Notes: generated by a model not told the origin, from the letters alone. DNA of 64,000 nucleotides from Paenibacillus allorhizosphaerae (GCF_910594985.1 NZ_CAJVCE010000003.1:434001-498000), one strand, 5' to 3'; counted from the stretch's first letter, positions 33,714 to 42,676 are shown. Translations and numbers: made by a program.

Positions 33714-35267
33714 TCACATTAGCTCTACGTATTCCTTGGGCGTACATCCGACCATCCGTTTGAACGTTTTGGCGAACGCTTTCGCATCGTTGAAGCCGAC
33801 CGCTTCGGCGATTTCGTACACCTTGCGGTTTCCGCTCTTCAACAGTTTTTTGGCCGCATCCATGCGGATGCGGGTCAGCGCCTCGGACAACGACTCTCCG
33901 GTCTCTTTGCCGTACAGATCGCTGATATAGCTGCGGCTAAGTCTCACATGATCGGCAATATCCGTCGTACTAATGGGCAAATGATAATGCGCCTGCATAT
34001 ACTCGTAAGCTTTCCGAATAAACGGGTTGCGCGATTCCATCCATTCATATCCCGAACCGCTGAGCAGCTCTAACAATCCGGTCATCGCCGATTCCGTTTC
34101 TCGTAGCAGCGTCTCGAATTGCAGATGCCGCCGCGGCGCTTCCGGAGAAAGATATGTTTTGCCGAAATCGTTCAGATCGAGCCATTCGTTGTGCTGCCGC
34201 GCAAAGGCGGCGGAGAAGCTGAGCAGCTCCTGAAAATAATCGTAAACAAGCTCCGCATTCGGTTGCCGCGCCCGGATTCGATTGCCGATCTCCGCCAATG
34301 CATGCATGACCGCGTTACTGTTGCCTCCGGAAAGCGCTCGCAGGAGATTATGCTTTTCCGCTTGCGGGAGCAGTTCTTCTCCGGTCTCGGCCGCTGCCCG
34401 CACGTTTCCGTAAAAATACTGCTCCCGCTCTTCGCGGTGACGATCTAATGCGGCCTTTAAGCCTCCGATACCGCGAATTCCCGGAATGGCGCTGACATAG
34501 CAAGGCGTGTCGAATGTGACGGAACGTTCTTCGACCAATCGTTTCAATCTTGCAATGGCCTGTTCCGGGTCAAAGAGATTGCCTTGGCTGCTTCCGGCTG
34601 GCAGCCCCTCGAAAATAAGCATCGCCTGACGCTCGCTCCATGGAATGACAGCGAACGCCTCGGGAGACGACCAGTCTCCAGACGTCCACGGAAAACCCGC
34701 GGCCAAATAGAACATATAGCTTGCATATGTATTCGTGAAGGTTTCTTCTTCCGGAAAAAGCCGCCGGAACGCCCCTTCGTTAGGCTCCGCGTCCGTTTCC
34801 AGCATGCGCCGAAGCTCGGCCCCGGTTTGCGATTGCCGCGACTGCTCCAATTGAATGCGGATGCGGTTAAATTCTTCCGCTTCCGACCGTTCGCGGAGCA
34901 GCGATTCTTTGGCTTCTCGAAGCACAATGGCCAAGTTCTCGGGTTCCATCGTAGGCTTTAATATATAGTCCCGCGCGCCGAGCTTCATCGCTTCCTTCAC
35001 GTATTGAAAATCGTCCAAACAGCTAAGCACGACGACAGCAACACGCTTCGCACCGCCGTTCAGCTTCCGCACCAGCTCCAGACCGTCCATACGAGGCATC
35101 AGAATGTCCGTAACGACAATATCGACCGCGCCGGTCTTTACCGCTTCCCACGCATCCGCACCATCTTCCGCTTCGCCGTACCACCGCAGTCCTTCCGATT
35201 CCCAATCGATCATCGTCCGAAGCACTTGACGAATAATCGGCTCGTCATCCACAACCAAAACGTTCAT
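33714..35267 (-). CDS. Response regulator with AraC-type output (YesN type)
   Basis: A 517-residue regulator. The receiver domain (1-120) has the phosphoacceptor Asp54 in VVTDILMPRMDG. A central region of about 280 residues is of no known fold. Two AraC helix-turn-helix units sit at the C-terminus (TDIADHVRLSRSYISDLY and EIAEAVGFNDAKAFAKTF). The ATG lies 3 bases after the stop of the kinase gene with GGGGGATA as ribosome site, so it is co-translated with its kinase. YesN proteins usually control sugar uptake genes, but none adjoin this pair. Confidence 0.93.
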   Translation of the reverse strand: MNVLVVDDEPIIRQVLRTMIDWESEGLRWYGEAEDGADAWEAVKTGAVDIVVTDILMPRMDGLELVRKLNGGAKRVAVVVLSCLDDFQYVKEAMKLGARDYILKPTMEPENLAIVLREAKESLLRERSEAEEFNRIRIQLEQSRQSQTGAELRRMLETDAEPNEGAFRRLFPEEETFTNTYASYMFYLAAGFPWTSGDWSSPEAFAVIPWSERQAMLIFEGLPAGSSQGNLFDPEQAIARLKRLVEERSVTFDTPCYVSAIPGIRGIGGLKAALDRHREEREQYFYGNVRAAAETGEELLPQAEKHNLLRALSGGNSNAVMHALAEIGNRIRARQPNAELVYDYFQELLSFSAAFARQHNEWLDLNDFGKTYLSPEAPRRHLQFETLLRETESAMTGLLELLSGSGYEWMESRNPFIRKAYEYMQAHYHLPISTTDIADHVRLSRSYISDLYGKETGESLSEALTRIRMDAAKKLLKSGNRKVYEIAEAVGFNDAKAFAKTFKRMVGCTPKEYVELM

Positions 35268-35270
35268 GGC

Positions 35271-36989
35271 CTATCCCCCGCTTTGATGGATCGGCAGCGT
35301 CAGCCGGCATACGGTTCCTTCGCCGGGCTTGCCGATGATATGCAAATGATATCCGCTGCCGTAATAAAGCTTGATCTTCTCCCGGATATGCCGCACGCCG
35401 ATACCGCTCATCCGTTCACGCACCCGAACTCCACCCGTCTCCTCATCCGGTTTTTCCGTATTCTCCTCCGTTATCCCGATTCCATTGTCTTCAACTTCGC
35501 AAATCAGCAAATCTCGTTTCGGATCCAAACTGACGTTGACTCGGATCAAGCCTTCCCTTTTCGCAGGCTCGATGCCATGAACAATTGCGTTTTCAACGAG
35601 CGGCTGAAGCAGCATGCATGGCAGTAAGCAGTGGTTCGCACCTGCCTCTACCACACACTCCAGCCGTATTTTATCACCGTAACGAAAGCGCTGGATTTCC
35701 ATGTAATCTTGCAGCAGCCCGACTTCTTCTTTAACGGTAATGAAATCTCCCTTTTTTCCCAAACTCGCTTGCAGCAGCCGTACAAGCGCGGTCACCACTT
35801 CGGAAATTTGCGGCGTTTTATGAAGCTTGGCCACCCATTTGATCGTATTCAGCGTATTATATAGAAAGTGCGGATTCAGCTGGTACTGCAGCGCTTCCAT
35901 CTCGGCCTCTTTCTTGAGCGCTTCTTCCCGCTTCACTTGACGAATCAGTTCCTCCAGCCGGTTCAACATTTGATTATAGCTGTCTCCCAACTCTTGCAGG
36001 CTGCTGCTTTTACCGACCCAGTACGCTTTCCAATCGCCGCGTTCCGCCCGTTTCATCAATTGTCTCAAATGTTCGACGGGCGATTGATAGTATCGCCTAT
36101 ATAAGAAAGCGCTTGCGCCGCCAGCAGCAATCAATGTCAAGGCAAAAACGAATGCCAGCGGCACAGCGTTGCGTCTACCGGACAACAAACCCGGGGGCGT
36201 GATTTCTGCGCGCGAATACCAGGCGGCCTGAGGAATATCAAGAAGCTTCTGGGAAATAAACCGACCTCGCTCCCAATTATCGAAGCTGCCCTGTTCATTG
36301 CCGTGGCCGGGCAAGGCCACCGTCGGTTGTCCGGGTGCTTGATACCGATACAGGAGCTGCCCGCGATCGTTGTAGACGATCATGCCGCTAAGCAGCTGCT
36401 CTCCTGCCGTATCCTTCAACATTCGCGCGACATTCAGAGACAGCGAGACGGTTCCTTTCACCACGCTTGTGCCTCTTTCCGTAATCGGCATGACATAGAT
36501 CAGTTCCTTCACAGGGTCAGACTCGCGGCCCGGAATATCCGATGCGGCATAGAGCAGCCGCTCGTTACGGGATATAGCCGGCAGCATCCGGGATGCAAGC
36601 GCCGAGCCTTCGGGATCCGTCTGATTGCAGAGCGATATTCCGGTTTGATCCTGCGTCACGCACAACTCCGAAATATACGGAAACTGTGCCGCTTGCCGCC
36701 GGATCATGGCGTCCAGTTCGTCCCTTATCCCTGCATCCTCCGGCGTTTCCCGGCTGAAGCCGCTTTCGGCAAACCGCCGAACGACATAATCCGACGCGAG
36801 AAACCGGATCGTTCGATCAAGCTCCGACACCGTGTGCTGCATGCGCTGCACGATCTGACCATGCGTCCATCGCATCTGCTGCTCCGTCTGCTCGCGGACA
36901 AGGGACGCCGTCTGTACGTATACAAAAACAACGGATCCGGTCAAAATCAGGGTGCATGCCGCTCCAATATATATAAGTAAACGAAGCAT
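35271..36989 (-). CDS. Sensor histidine kinase (YesM type)
   Basis: A 572-residue membrane kinase. It has a first helix at 3-23, an outside sensor region to about residue 285, a second helix, a HAMP region, then the His_kinase domain with QLNPHFLYNTLN and a HATPase domain with EDNGIGI. It would phosphorylate the regulator encoded next. The ATG at 36989 is chosen because the helix directly follows and a GGGA-containing site lies before it; a longer frame to 37250 crosses a terminator. The ligand of the outside domain is unknown. Confidence 0.92.
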   Translation of the reverse strand: MLRLLIYIGAACTLILTGSVVFVYVQTASLVREQTEQQMRWTHGQIVQRMQHTVSELDRTIRFLASDYVVRRFAESGFSRETPEDAGIRDELDAMIRRQAAQFPYISELCVTQDQTGISLCNQTDPEGSALASRMLPAISRNERLLYAASDIPGRESDPVKELIYVMPITERGTSVVKGTVSLSLNVARMLKDTAGEQLLSGMIVYNDRGQLLYRYQAPGQPTVALPGHGNEQGSFDNWERGRFISQKLLDIPQAAWYSRAEITPPGLLSGRRNAVPLAFVFALTLIAAGGASAFLYRRYYQSPVEHLRQLMKRAERGDWKAYWVGKSSSLQELGDSYNQMLNRLEELIRQVKREEALKKEAEMEALQYQLNPHFLYNTLNTIKWVAKLHKTPQISEVVTALVRLLQASLGKKGDFITVKEEVGLLQDYMEIQRFRYGDKIRLECVVEAGANHCLLPCMLLQPLVENAIVHGIEPAKREGLIRVNVSLDPKRDLLICEVEDNGIGITEENTEKPDEETGGVRVRERMSGIGVRHIREKIKLYYGSGYHLHIIGKPGEGTVCRLTLPIHQSGG

Positions 36990-37017
36990 GTCGTTCCCGT
37001 CTCCCGTGGTGCGACTT

Positions 37018-37052
37018 AAAAAAAGCCCATGGGCATGGCGCCCACGGGCTTT
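37018..37052 (-). terminator. Terminator
   Basis: Stem AGCCCATGGGC (37024-37034) with GCCCACGGGCT (37040-37050), one mismatch, followed by seven T on the minus strand. It ends the small gene at 37154 and isolates the YesMN genes. Confidence 0.85.
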
Positions 37053-37153
37053 GTTGACCGGGTCAATTGCGGCTTCATCCGTTGAAAAGGACACACCGTT
37101 CCTCCGGCCGAAACAACCGGCCGTCTCCCGATCTGCATCGGCTGAATTGCCGA

Positions 37154-37423
37154 TTAAGGAGTTCCCGCCAATTCCAGAGCCTGGGATGAGATTTCGCTTT
37201 TGAACTTGGACATGCAGTTGCAAAGAAAATCTTTGCGGCAAATCGGGCATGGTTCCTTCAGCAAACGGTTAATATGGGTCGGCACGGTTGCGCCTTCCGC
37301 ATCTTTCCCGTAGATCAGACGGCAAACCGTGCGATCTTTCAACTGCGCTACAATTTCAAACAATCCGTTTTTCGGATTGCGACTTACGATTTTGGCATCG
37401 ACGACCTGGGGTTGATATGCCAA
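37154..37423 (-). CDS. Small Cys-containing protein of unknown function
   Basis: An 89-residue protein that I do not recognise. The C-terminal part has the cluster CPICRKDFLCNCM (about residues 59-71) after an earlier Cys in TVCRLIYG, which could bind zinc. No ATG is near; the TTG at 37423 lies 6 bases after AGAGGTG, with a GTG at 37432 as alternative. It is an independent gene with a terminator 100 bases downstream. The AIM24-family gene that ends at 37493 lies upstream on the same strand. Confidence 0.65.
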   Translation of the reverse strand: MAYQPQVVDAKIVSRNPKNGLFEIVAQLKDRTVCRLIYGKDAEGATVPTHINRLLKEPCPICRKDFLCNCMSKFKSEISSQALELAGTP

Positions 37424-37492
37424 GTTGAGCACCTCTTTCGATATGTAATGGCATCTTTGGTAAGGTTGTACTAAGAATGATATCGCTTTTTG

Positions 37493-38278
37493 TTACTTGC
37501 CGTCAAGCAGGTTGCCAAGGCCTCCCAAGATGCTGCCTTCTTCCTTCCGTCCGCCCGGTCCTGCCGCGCTGATGACGCGATCCGCCAAACGGCTGAACGG
37601 CAGCGATTGAATCCATACCCGGCCCGGTCCGCGCAAAGTAGCGAAGAACAATCCTTCGCCGCCGAACAGCGCGGTTTTGATGCCTTTGACGAACTCGATG
37701 TCATAATCGACGTCCTGCGTCATGGCGACAAGACAACCGGTATCTACGCGAATCATTTCGCCAGGCTGCAGCACCCGCTCGCAAATGGTCCCGCCCGCAT
37801 GAACAAAGGCGAGCCCGTCGCCTTCGATCTTTTGCATGATGAAGCCCTCGCCGCCGAAAAAGCCCGCACCAAGCTTGCGCTGGAAGTCGATGCCGATCGA
37901 TACGCCTTTGGCTGCGCACAAAAACGAATCCTTTTGACAAATCAGTTTACCGTTAAGCGTCGTTAAATCCATAGGCAAAATCCGGCCCGGATAAGGCGAA
38001 GCGAAGCTGACGCTTTCTTTGCCCCGCCCCCGGTTCGTGAACACCGTCATGAACAGGCTTTCGCCGGTCAAAAGACGCTTGCCGGCGCCGAACAACTTGC
38101 CCATCAGCCCCGACCCTTGATTGCTGCCATCGCCGAATATCGTTTCCATTTGAATATTTTGATCCATCATCATCATGCTGCCCGCTTCAGCGATGACGCT
38201 TTCCCCGGGATCCAGTTCAATTTCGACATACTGCATTTCGGTTCCGTTAATACGGTAATCAATTTCATGAGCGTTCAT
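37493..38278 (-). CDS. AIM24/TIGR00266-family protein
   Basis: A 261-residue protein made of repeated beta strands with many glycines (GFFGGEGFIMQKIEG and ALFGGEGLFFATLRGPG are repeats of one motif). It matches the TIGR00266/AIM24 family, whose function in bacteria is unknown. The last 30 residues are a Gly-rich tail. AAGGAG lies 7 bases before the ATG. A TTGAAC and a TATTAT on the minus strand, 19 bases apart near 38301-38332, might be its promoter. Confidence 0.9.
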   Translation of the reverse strand: MNAHEIDYRINGTEMQYVEIELDPGESVIAEAGSMMMMDQNIQMETIFGDGSNQGSGLMGKLFGAGKRLLTGESLFMTVFTNRGRGKESVSFASPYPGRILPMDLTTLNGKLICQKDSFLCAAKGVSIGIDFQRKLGAGFFGGEGFIMQKIEGDGLAFVHAGGTICERVLQPGEMIRVDTGCLVAMTQDVDYDIEFVKGIKTALFGGEGLFFATLRGPGRVWIQSLPFSRLADRVISAAGPGGRKEEGSILGGLGNLLDGK

Positions 38279-38422
38279 GGTCCCACTCCTTAAGGTTCAT
38301 ATAATACGACATGCTGCAGCCGTCAGTTCAACTGAAGCTGCGCACGCGCTCAGGTTGCTGTGTAATCCATACGTTTCGCAACGCGGCGCGGTTTCATTCA
38401 GTTGCAACCCCAAGCGGAACGA

Positions 38423-39607
38423 TCATTGATCTCCGTATTCGATCCGCAAGCAGGACGCCGCTTCTTTCGCTTGTCTTCGCGCCTGGCCGACATCGTCAGA
38501 AGAACTCAGTGCAACGGCCATCCGGCGCCCGATCTTCGTCTCCGGCTTGCCGAACACACGAACTTGCGAATTCGGCACCGACAGCGCCTCTTCCAGTCCC
38601 CCGATGCGGAACGACTCGGATTCGCGGTCCGCTTTCAGCGTGTAAGATGCGCCGGGCGTAAGCAGTCGGATCGTAGGAATCGGAAAGCCGAGAATCGCCC
38701 GCACATGCAGCGCAAATTCGGACAAATCCTGCGTAGCCATCGTCACCATGCCCGTATCGTGCGGCCGCGGGCTCACTTCGCTGAAATATACTTTGTCGGG
38801 CGCAAGAAACAACTCGACTCCGTAAATTCCGGTTCCGCCCAGCGCGTCGGTAATCGCTCCGGCGATACGTTCCGCTTCGCGGATTTGTTCTTCGCTCATC
38901 TCATGCGGCTGCCAGGACTCGATGTAATCTCCGTCCTTTTGAATATGCCCGATCGGCGCGCAATAAGTCGTACCCGATACGGAACGAACGGTAAGCAGCG
39001 TAATTTCCGAGTCGAAGCGGATGAACTCCTCTACGATGACCCGCGTTTTTTTCGCACGCCCGCCTTCCATCGCATAATTCCACGAAGTTTCCACGTCGTC
39101 CGGCGTGCGGCACACGCTTTGCCCTTTACCGGAGGAGCTCATGATCGGCTTGATCACGCATGGCGTGCCGATCTCGGCCACGGCGGTCTTCAGCTCCTCC
39201 AGGCTGTCGGCAAACGCAAACTTCGCGGTCGGCAGTCCTAACGTCTCCGACGCGAGACGGCGGATCCCCTCCCGATCCATCGTCAGCCGGGCGGCGTTCG
39301 CGGTAGGAACGACGCGGTAGCCTTCCCGTTCAAGCTCTACAAGCGTCTGCGTGGCGATCGCCTCAATCTCCGGCACGATCAAATCCGGCCGCTCCTGTTC
39401 AATGATCCGGCGCAGCTCCTCTCCGTCCAGCATAGGAATGACATAAGAGCGATGCGCTACTTGCATGGCGGGCGCCGAAGCGTAGCGGTCTACCGCGATG
39501 GTCTCCACACCGAGCCGCTGTGCTTCAATGACGACTTCTTTTCCCAATTCGCCAGAGCCGAGCAGCATCATTTTTTTTGCCTGTCCCGATAAGGGAGCTC
39601 CATACAT
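38423..39607 (-). CDS. purT: Formate-dependent phosphoribosylglycinamide formyltransferase
   Basis: A 394-residue ATP-grasp enzyme that makes formyl-GAR from GAR, formate and ATP in purine synthesis, independent of folate. The N-terminal Rossmann-like part has [12 protein letters not shown], the ATP-grasp loop is SSSGKGQS near residue 160, and [13 protein letters not shown] near residue 280 is strongly conserved in PurT. AGGAGG lies 9 bases before the ATG, and a good promoter is at 39681. With the PurA paralogue at 2098 it is the second purine gene in this window, though the two are far apart. Confidence 0.95.
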   Translation of the reverse strand: MYGAPLSGQAKKMMLLGSGELGKEVVIEAQRLGVETIAVDRYASAPAMQVAHRSYVIPMLDGEELRRIIEQERPDLIVPEIEAIATQTLVELEREGYRVVPTANAARLTMDREGIRRLASETLGLPTAKFAFADSLEELKTAVAEIGTPCVIKPIMSSSGKGQSVCRTPDDVETSWNYAMEGGRAKKTRVIVEEFIRFDSEITLLTVRSVSGTTYCAPIGHIQKDGDYIESWQPHEMSEEQIREAERIAGAITDALGGTGIYGVELFLAPDKVYFSEVSPRPHDTGMVTMATQDLSEFALHVRAILGFPIPTIRLLTPGASYTLKADRESESFRIGGLEEALSVPNSQVRVFGKPETKIGRRMAVALSSSDDVGQARRQAKEAASCLRIEYGDQ

Positions 39608-39680
39608 AAAATAATTCCTCCTAATTGGTCAAAAGGATGAGTGCGAGCAAATCGTTCCATCCATATTTTTTGCCTAACGC

Positions 39681-39709
39681 CTTTATACTGTAAAAGACGG
39701 CATTTTTCA
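39681..39709 (-). promoter_or_regulatory. Promoter of purT
   Basis: On the minus strand TTGAAA (39704-39709), a 17-base spacer and TATAAA (39681-39686), about 75 bases before the start codon. Confidence 0.65.
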
Positions 39710-39840
39710 ACCCAAATTTATGCAAAACGCCCAGACCGCTTATATTTCGACAAAATCACGTTCCAACTTGCGCTTGGCACGCGTACCGGAAGTCGAATCG
39801 TTAGTGAATCCGAATGTTTTGTGTTAAAATAAAAGTATAT

Positions 39841-39855
39841 TACTAATAGTTAGTG
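39841..39855. promoter_or_regulatory. Operator candidate for the YodB-like regulator
   Basis: TACTAA-TAG-TTAGTG is an inverted repeat with one mismatch. GTTAGTGA occurs here and again about 50 bases upstream (near 39800). YodB-type repressors bind TACT/AGTA dyads, so this fits self-control of the gene starting at 39925. Confidence 0.4.
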
Positions 39856-39924
39856 AGTTGCTACAAAAAAGCTTACATTTGTCAAGTAGCTTATGCTAAA
39901 ATGTATGTAAAGAGGTGAAAGGCA

Positions 39925-40239
39925 ATGGCAGATCAACTGCATTCCATGTGTCCCAAATTTGAAGCCGCCTTCGAAATTCTCGGCAAACGCTGGACCGGAC
40001 TGATTATCCGCGTCCTGCTGCAAGGGCCATGCCGGTTCAAAGATATATCCGAAATGATTCCAGGAATGAGCGATCGGATGCTGGCCGAACGGTTTAAAGA
40101 ATTAGAAGCGGCCGGTCTGATCTCCCGTCATGTATATCCCGAAACGCCGGTACGAATCGAATACGAGCTTACGGAAAAAGGAAAAGCGCTCCGTCCGGTA
40201 ATGGACGAAGTGCAGCAATGGGGAGAGACGTGGGTATAA
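39925..40239 (+). CDS. yodB: HxlR-family redox-sensing regulator (YodB-like)
   Basis: A 104-residue winged-helix regulator. It resembles B. subtilis YodB along most of its length: MCPKFE near the N-terminus, LGKRWTGLII, RFKDISEMIP, MLAERFKELE and the wing PETPVRIEYELTEKG. Cys9 corresponds to the N-terminal sensing cysteine (Cys6) of YodB, which reacts with quinones and diamide to relieve repression. The second group of cysteines at the C-terminus of YodB is absent here. AGAGGTG is the ribosome site. Targets in B. subtilis include azoreductase, nitroreductase and spx genes, none of which adjoin here. Confidence 0.85.
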   Translation: MADQLHSMCPKFEAAFEILGKRWTGLIIRVLLQGPCRFKDISEMIPGMSDRMLAERFKELEAAGLISRHVYPETPVRIEYELTEKGKALRPVMDEVQQWGETWV

Positions 40240-40285
40240 TTCCTGCGTCCCTTTTTCCCTTATAGAGGTGCCTGGTAGTCCTTCC

Positions 40286-40573
40286 TCAATGAAAAGTCGG
40301 CTCCGCTATAAACGTGACCGGGTAATAGTACATCCGTTGTCCGCATTCGGGACATTTCGATACGTTCTGCTGATCGTTCAGCGAGTTCATGAACATAGAA
40401 AAAGAAAAAGACGATTCATGATTGATCGTCTGAATAATGTCTGTATGATCTACATAAGCGCAGCCGGCGGAACTGCAGCAAGCACGCACTTTATAACAGC
40501 TATTCACGATATCCACGCATCCTTCCAAGACGGTTCCGCAGCAAAAACGGTATATTCTTCTTGGTATTTCCAT
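40286..40573 (-). CDS. Small Cys-rich protein
   Basis: A 95-residue protein of unknown function with many cysteines (FCCGTVLEGC, SCYKVRACCSSAGC) and a CPECGQRM unit near the C-terminus, which looks like half of a zinc ribbon. It begins 26 bases after the stop of the Spo0E-like gene on the same strand but has only a weak ribosome site. It is distinct from known families as far as I can see. The opposite strand also has a shorter open frame, which I consider less likely because it has no motif. Confidence 0.45.
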   Translation of the reverse strand: MEIPRRIYRFCCGTVLEGCVDIVNSCYKVRACCSSAGCAYVDHTDIIQTINHESSFSFSMFMNSLNDQQNVSKCPECGQRMYYYPVTFIAEPTFH

Positions 40574-40599
40574 CTGCCCGGAATATCATGCATGTATGA

Positions 40600-40794
40600 T
40601 TAATGCGCCATCGCGGTTTCTTGTTTTTGGAGAGGACAGGAGCGGCTCATCGCTTGAACGATCAGTTTGTCAAGCTCCATGCTTTTCTCGACAACATTCG
40701 AGTCTGTCAGAGCGCAGCCTTGGCCGATGACAAGCGTATTCAGCTCGTCGACGCAACTGCGGATTTGCCGTTCCAAATATTCACAAATGAACAT
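40600..40794 (-). CDS. Spo0E-like aspartyl-phosphate phosphatase
   Basis: A 64-residue helical protein. The Spo0E signature SxxLDxLI is present as SMELDKLI (38-45). Such proteins dephosphorylate Spo0A~P and delay sporulation. AAGGGGG lies 7 bases before the ATG at 40794. The N-terminal helix is longer than in many relatives and there are two extra cysteines (Cys4, Cys14). The Cys-rich gene follows 26 bases later. The family assignment rests on the short motif and overall size. Confidence 0.8.
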   Translation of the reverse strand: MFICEYLERQIRSCVDELNTLVIGQGCALTDSNVVEKSMELDKLIVQAMSRSCPLQKQETAMAH

Positions 40795-40997
40795 AAGCTT
40801 GTCCCCCTTTGTACATCTCGATCTCATGAATTCGAGATACTTCATAACGCATGTGTTCTTTATAACGGATGATCGGCGCCGCCAAGTCCAAAGCGCGATG
40901 CCTTGCCGGCGGGTTAATACTATGGCTTTCTGATGTTTATTATGATCGGAATTCGTTTAATAAGTTGTAATCCCCTGTTTGGCAAATATAAATTTTT

Positions 40998-41014
40998 CTA
41001 ACACTTTCCTAACA
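40998..41014 (+). promoter_or_regulatory. PhoP-box-like direct repeat
   Basis: CTAACA-N5-CTAACA, spaced 11 bases apart, lies 16 bases before the start of an OmpR-family regulator. OmpR/PhoB proteins bind direct repeats of this type (TTAACA-N5 in PhoP of Bacillus), so this may be a self-control site. Confidence 0.45.
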
Positions 41015-41030
41015 ATTCGAGGTGAAATGG

Positions 41031-41732
41031 ATGTCTGTCGTTTTGCTGATAGAGGATGATCAAAGTATAGCGGATATGATATCCATCTATTTAAGCGAAG
41101 ACCAATATAAGGTTTATCGCGCGGGTGACGGGATGCAAGCGAAGCTGCTATTTCAGGAGCACGACCCGGACGTAATCATTCTCGACTTGATACTGCCGGA
41201 TACGAACGGGATCGATTTGTGCCGGTATTTCCGCGAAAGCTCCTCCGTGCCGATCCTTATCGTTTCGGCGAAAAACGAGGTGTCCGAACGGGTCAATGCG
41301 CTGCAGATCGGGGCCGACGACTATTTATGCAAGCCGTTCAGCATGCGGGAGTTGGCTGCGCGGACAGGCGCGCTGCTTCGCCGCTCCGCGATGTCGGGAA
41401 GCCCGCTGCGCAATTCGCCCGCCGTTATGGTAAAAAGCGTCCCGATGAAAGATATCGTAGTCGATTTGGAAAAGCGCTGTATTTTCCTGCACAATCACCC
41501 GGTCGATACGACATTTTCCGAATTCGAGATCATGAAAAATTTTTGGATGAATCCCGGTAAAGTATTTTCCCGCGAAGAGCTGCTGAACAAAATACGCGGC
41601 ATCGATTCATTCGTCACGGAACGGTCGGTCGATGTGCATATCACCAATCTGCGGAAAAAAGTCGAAGTCGATCCGAAAGAGCCCAAACATATTAAAACGG
41701 TGTGGGGCGTCGGCTATAAGTTTGAAATATAG
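41031..41732 (+). CDS. OmpR/PhoB-family response regulator, no kinase next door
   Basis: A 233-residue response regulator. The receiver domain has Asp52 in VIILDLILPDTNG, Lys in ILIVSAKNE and the acidic pair in IEDD. The C-terminal winged helix runs from about 140 to 232 (FSEFEIMKNFWMNPGKVFSREELL, then TERSVDVHITNLRKKV and WGVGYKF). GAGGTG lies 6 bases before the ATG at 41031. No histidine kinase is adjacent, so its partner is encoded elsewhere. Confidence 0.93.
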   Translation: MSVVLLIEDDQSIADMISIYLSEDQYKVYRAGDGMQAKLLFQEHDPDVIILDLILPDTNGIDLCRYFRESSSVPILIVSAKNEVSERVNALQIGADDYLCKPFSMRELAARTGALLRRSAMSGSPLRNSPAVMVKSVPMKDIVVDLEKRCIFLHNHPVDTTFSEFEIMKNFWMNPGKVFSREELLNKIRGIDSFVTERSVDVHITNLRKKVEVDPKEPKHIKTVWGVGYKFEI

Positions 41733-41749
41733 ACCTTTCATACAAGACA

Positions 41750-41786
41750 AACGCCGCTTTCCCGGTTGCACCCGGGAGGCGGCGTT
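41750..41786. terminator. Terminator between convergent genes
   Basis: Long GC stem: AACGCCGC and CCCGG pair with CCGGG and CGGCGTT around a short loop, with modest T content on each side. It lies between the response regulator and the lipoprotein gene. Confidence 0.65.
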
Positions 41787-41804
41787 CATCGTTGAGGCGA
41801 AAAT

Positions 41805-42542
41805 TTACTTGCGGGTATTTCCATCGACTGGGAATACATGCTGCACCATCGTGTTGAACTCGTTCAAATAATCGTACAGGTTGCCCTTTTCCTTCTCTTC
41901 TTTGGCGTAAAATTGAACGCGTTGAACGAAGTTCGGATTGGCTGAAACGAATACTTGTTTAAACGACTTTTGGGAGAATGCCTGCGTTTGCTTGCGGATG
42001 TCGGTAGCCGCCTCTGTCGAGAGCCCCCCGTGCTCGGTCCACGAAATGCGATCCGGTTTCGATCCTGTCCCGAATAAGCCCATTCCGCCTTTCGAATGGA
42101 CAGGATAGTTCGTAACTTCCGGGGAAGCCTCCGCATCCGGATTATGCCCGTCAAGCACAACGGCGACATATGCGTTCGCTTCCGTCACCAGCACCTGTGC
42201 GGACTGGATGCCCGGCAAGCTTCTCAGTTTCTGCGCCACCTGCGGATCGAATTTGATCGTTTTCGATAACAATGGATTGTTCGGGTCGAGCGGATATCGG
42301 TTGCCTGCCTCGTCCGTCTGTTTCTGATTTTGCTCGCCCACCCAGCGTTCCTTGACGCCTAATGAAGGATTCTCATTATTACGGGAATCGCGGTCAAATA
42401 GAGCTTGCTGCCGGTAGTCCTCCATCCCGCCTCCCGGCCTGCTGGCCTGCGGCCTGTTTCCGCCGCAGCCTGCGGCGGTCAGCATGCAGCCAATGCTTAT
42501 GGCCAGCAGCAGCCGGCATTTCCGGCGTTTTGCGATGTTCAT
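41805..42542 (-). CDS. YhcN/YlaJ-type sporulation lipoprotein
   Basis: A 245-residue precursor with a signal peptide ending in LTAAGC (Cys26). The segment TIKFDPQVAQKLRSLPGIQSAQVLVTEANAYVAVVLDG is the conserved core of the YhcN/YlaJ family of spore-associated lipoproteins; it probes membranes or spore coats in a way that is not well known. A Gly- and Ser-containing middle part (about 140-160) is followed by a helical end. The start is an ATG with GGGAGG about 13 bases upstream. It is convergent with the OmpR regulator gene and is not clearly in an operon. Confidence 0.85.
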   Translation of the reverse strand: MNIAKRRKCRLLLAISIGCMLTAAGCGGNRPQASRPGGGMEDYRQQALFDRDSRNNENPSLGVKERWVGEQNQKQTDEAGNRYPLDPNNPLLSKTIKFDPQVAQKLRSLPGIQSAQVLVTEANAYVAVVLDGHNPDAEASPEVTNYPVHSKGGMGLFGTGSKPDRISWTEHGGLSTEAATDIRKQTQAFSQKSFKQVFVSANPNFVQRVQFYAKEEKEKGNLYDYLNEFNTMVQHVFPVDGNTRK

Positions 42543-42634
42543 CCTGTTGTACCCTCCCTGTCTGCAGCCTCACACAAGTTGTTGCTTTCCCACTTAGGAT
42601 GAATCAACTTACAGAAAATATGCGGAAGCGGGAG

Positions 42635-42676
42635 CAAAAAAAGGAGCTTCCTCATCTAAACGGAGGAAACTCCTTG
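42635..42676 (-). terminator. Terminator of the Gfo/Idh-TRIC operon
   Basis: Nested stem AAGGAG(C)TTCCTC with its complement, with a short loop and seven T on the minus strand, 7 bases after the stop at 42683. Confidence 0.9.

Larger units (their letters stand above)
39608..39924. other. Intergenic control region between purT and the YodB-like gene
   Basis: Over 300 bases with no open frame of note. It holds the purT promoter (39681-39709), repeats resembling YodB half-sites and a TGCTAAAAT extended -10 element at about 39892-39900 that probably serves the YodB-like gene. Confidence 0.55.

Noticed and set aside
35271-37250. 659-residue reading of the YesM-type kinase
   Set aside because: The added N-terminus crosses the terminator at 37018-37052 and precedes the natural first membrane helix.
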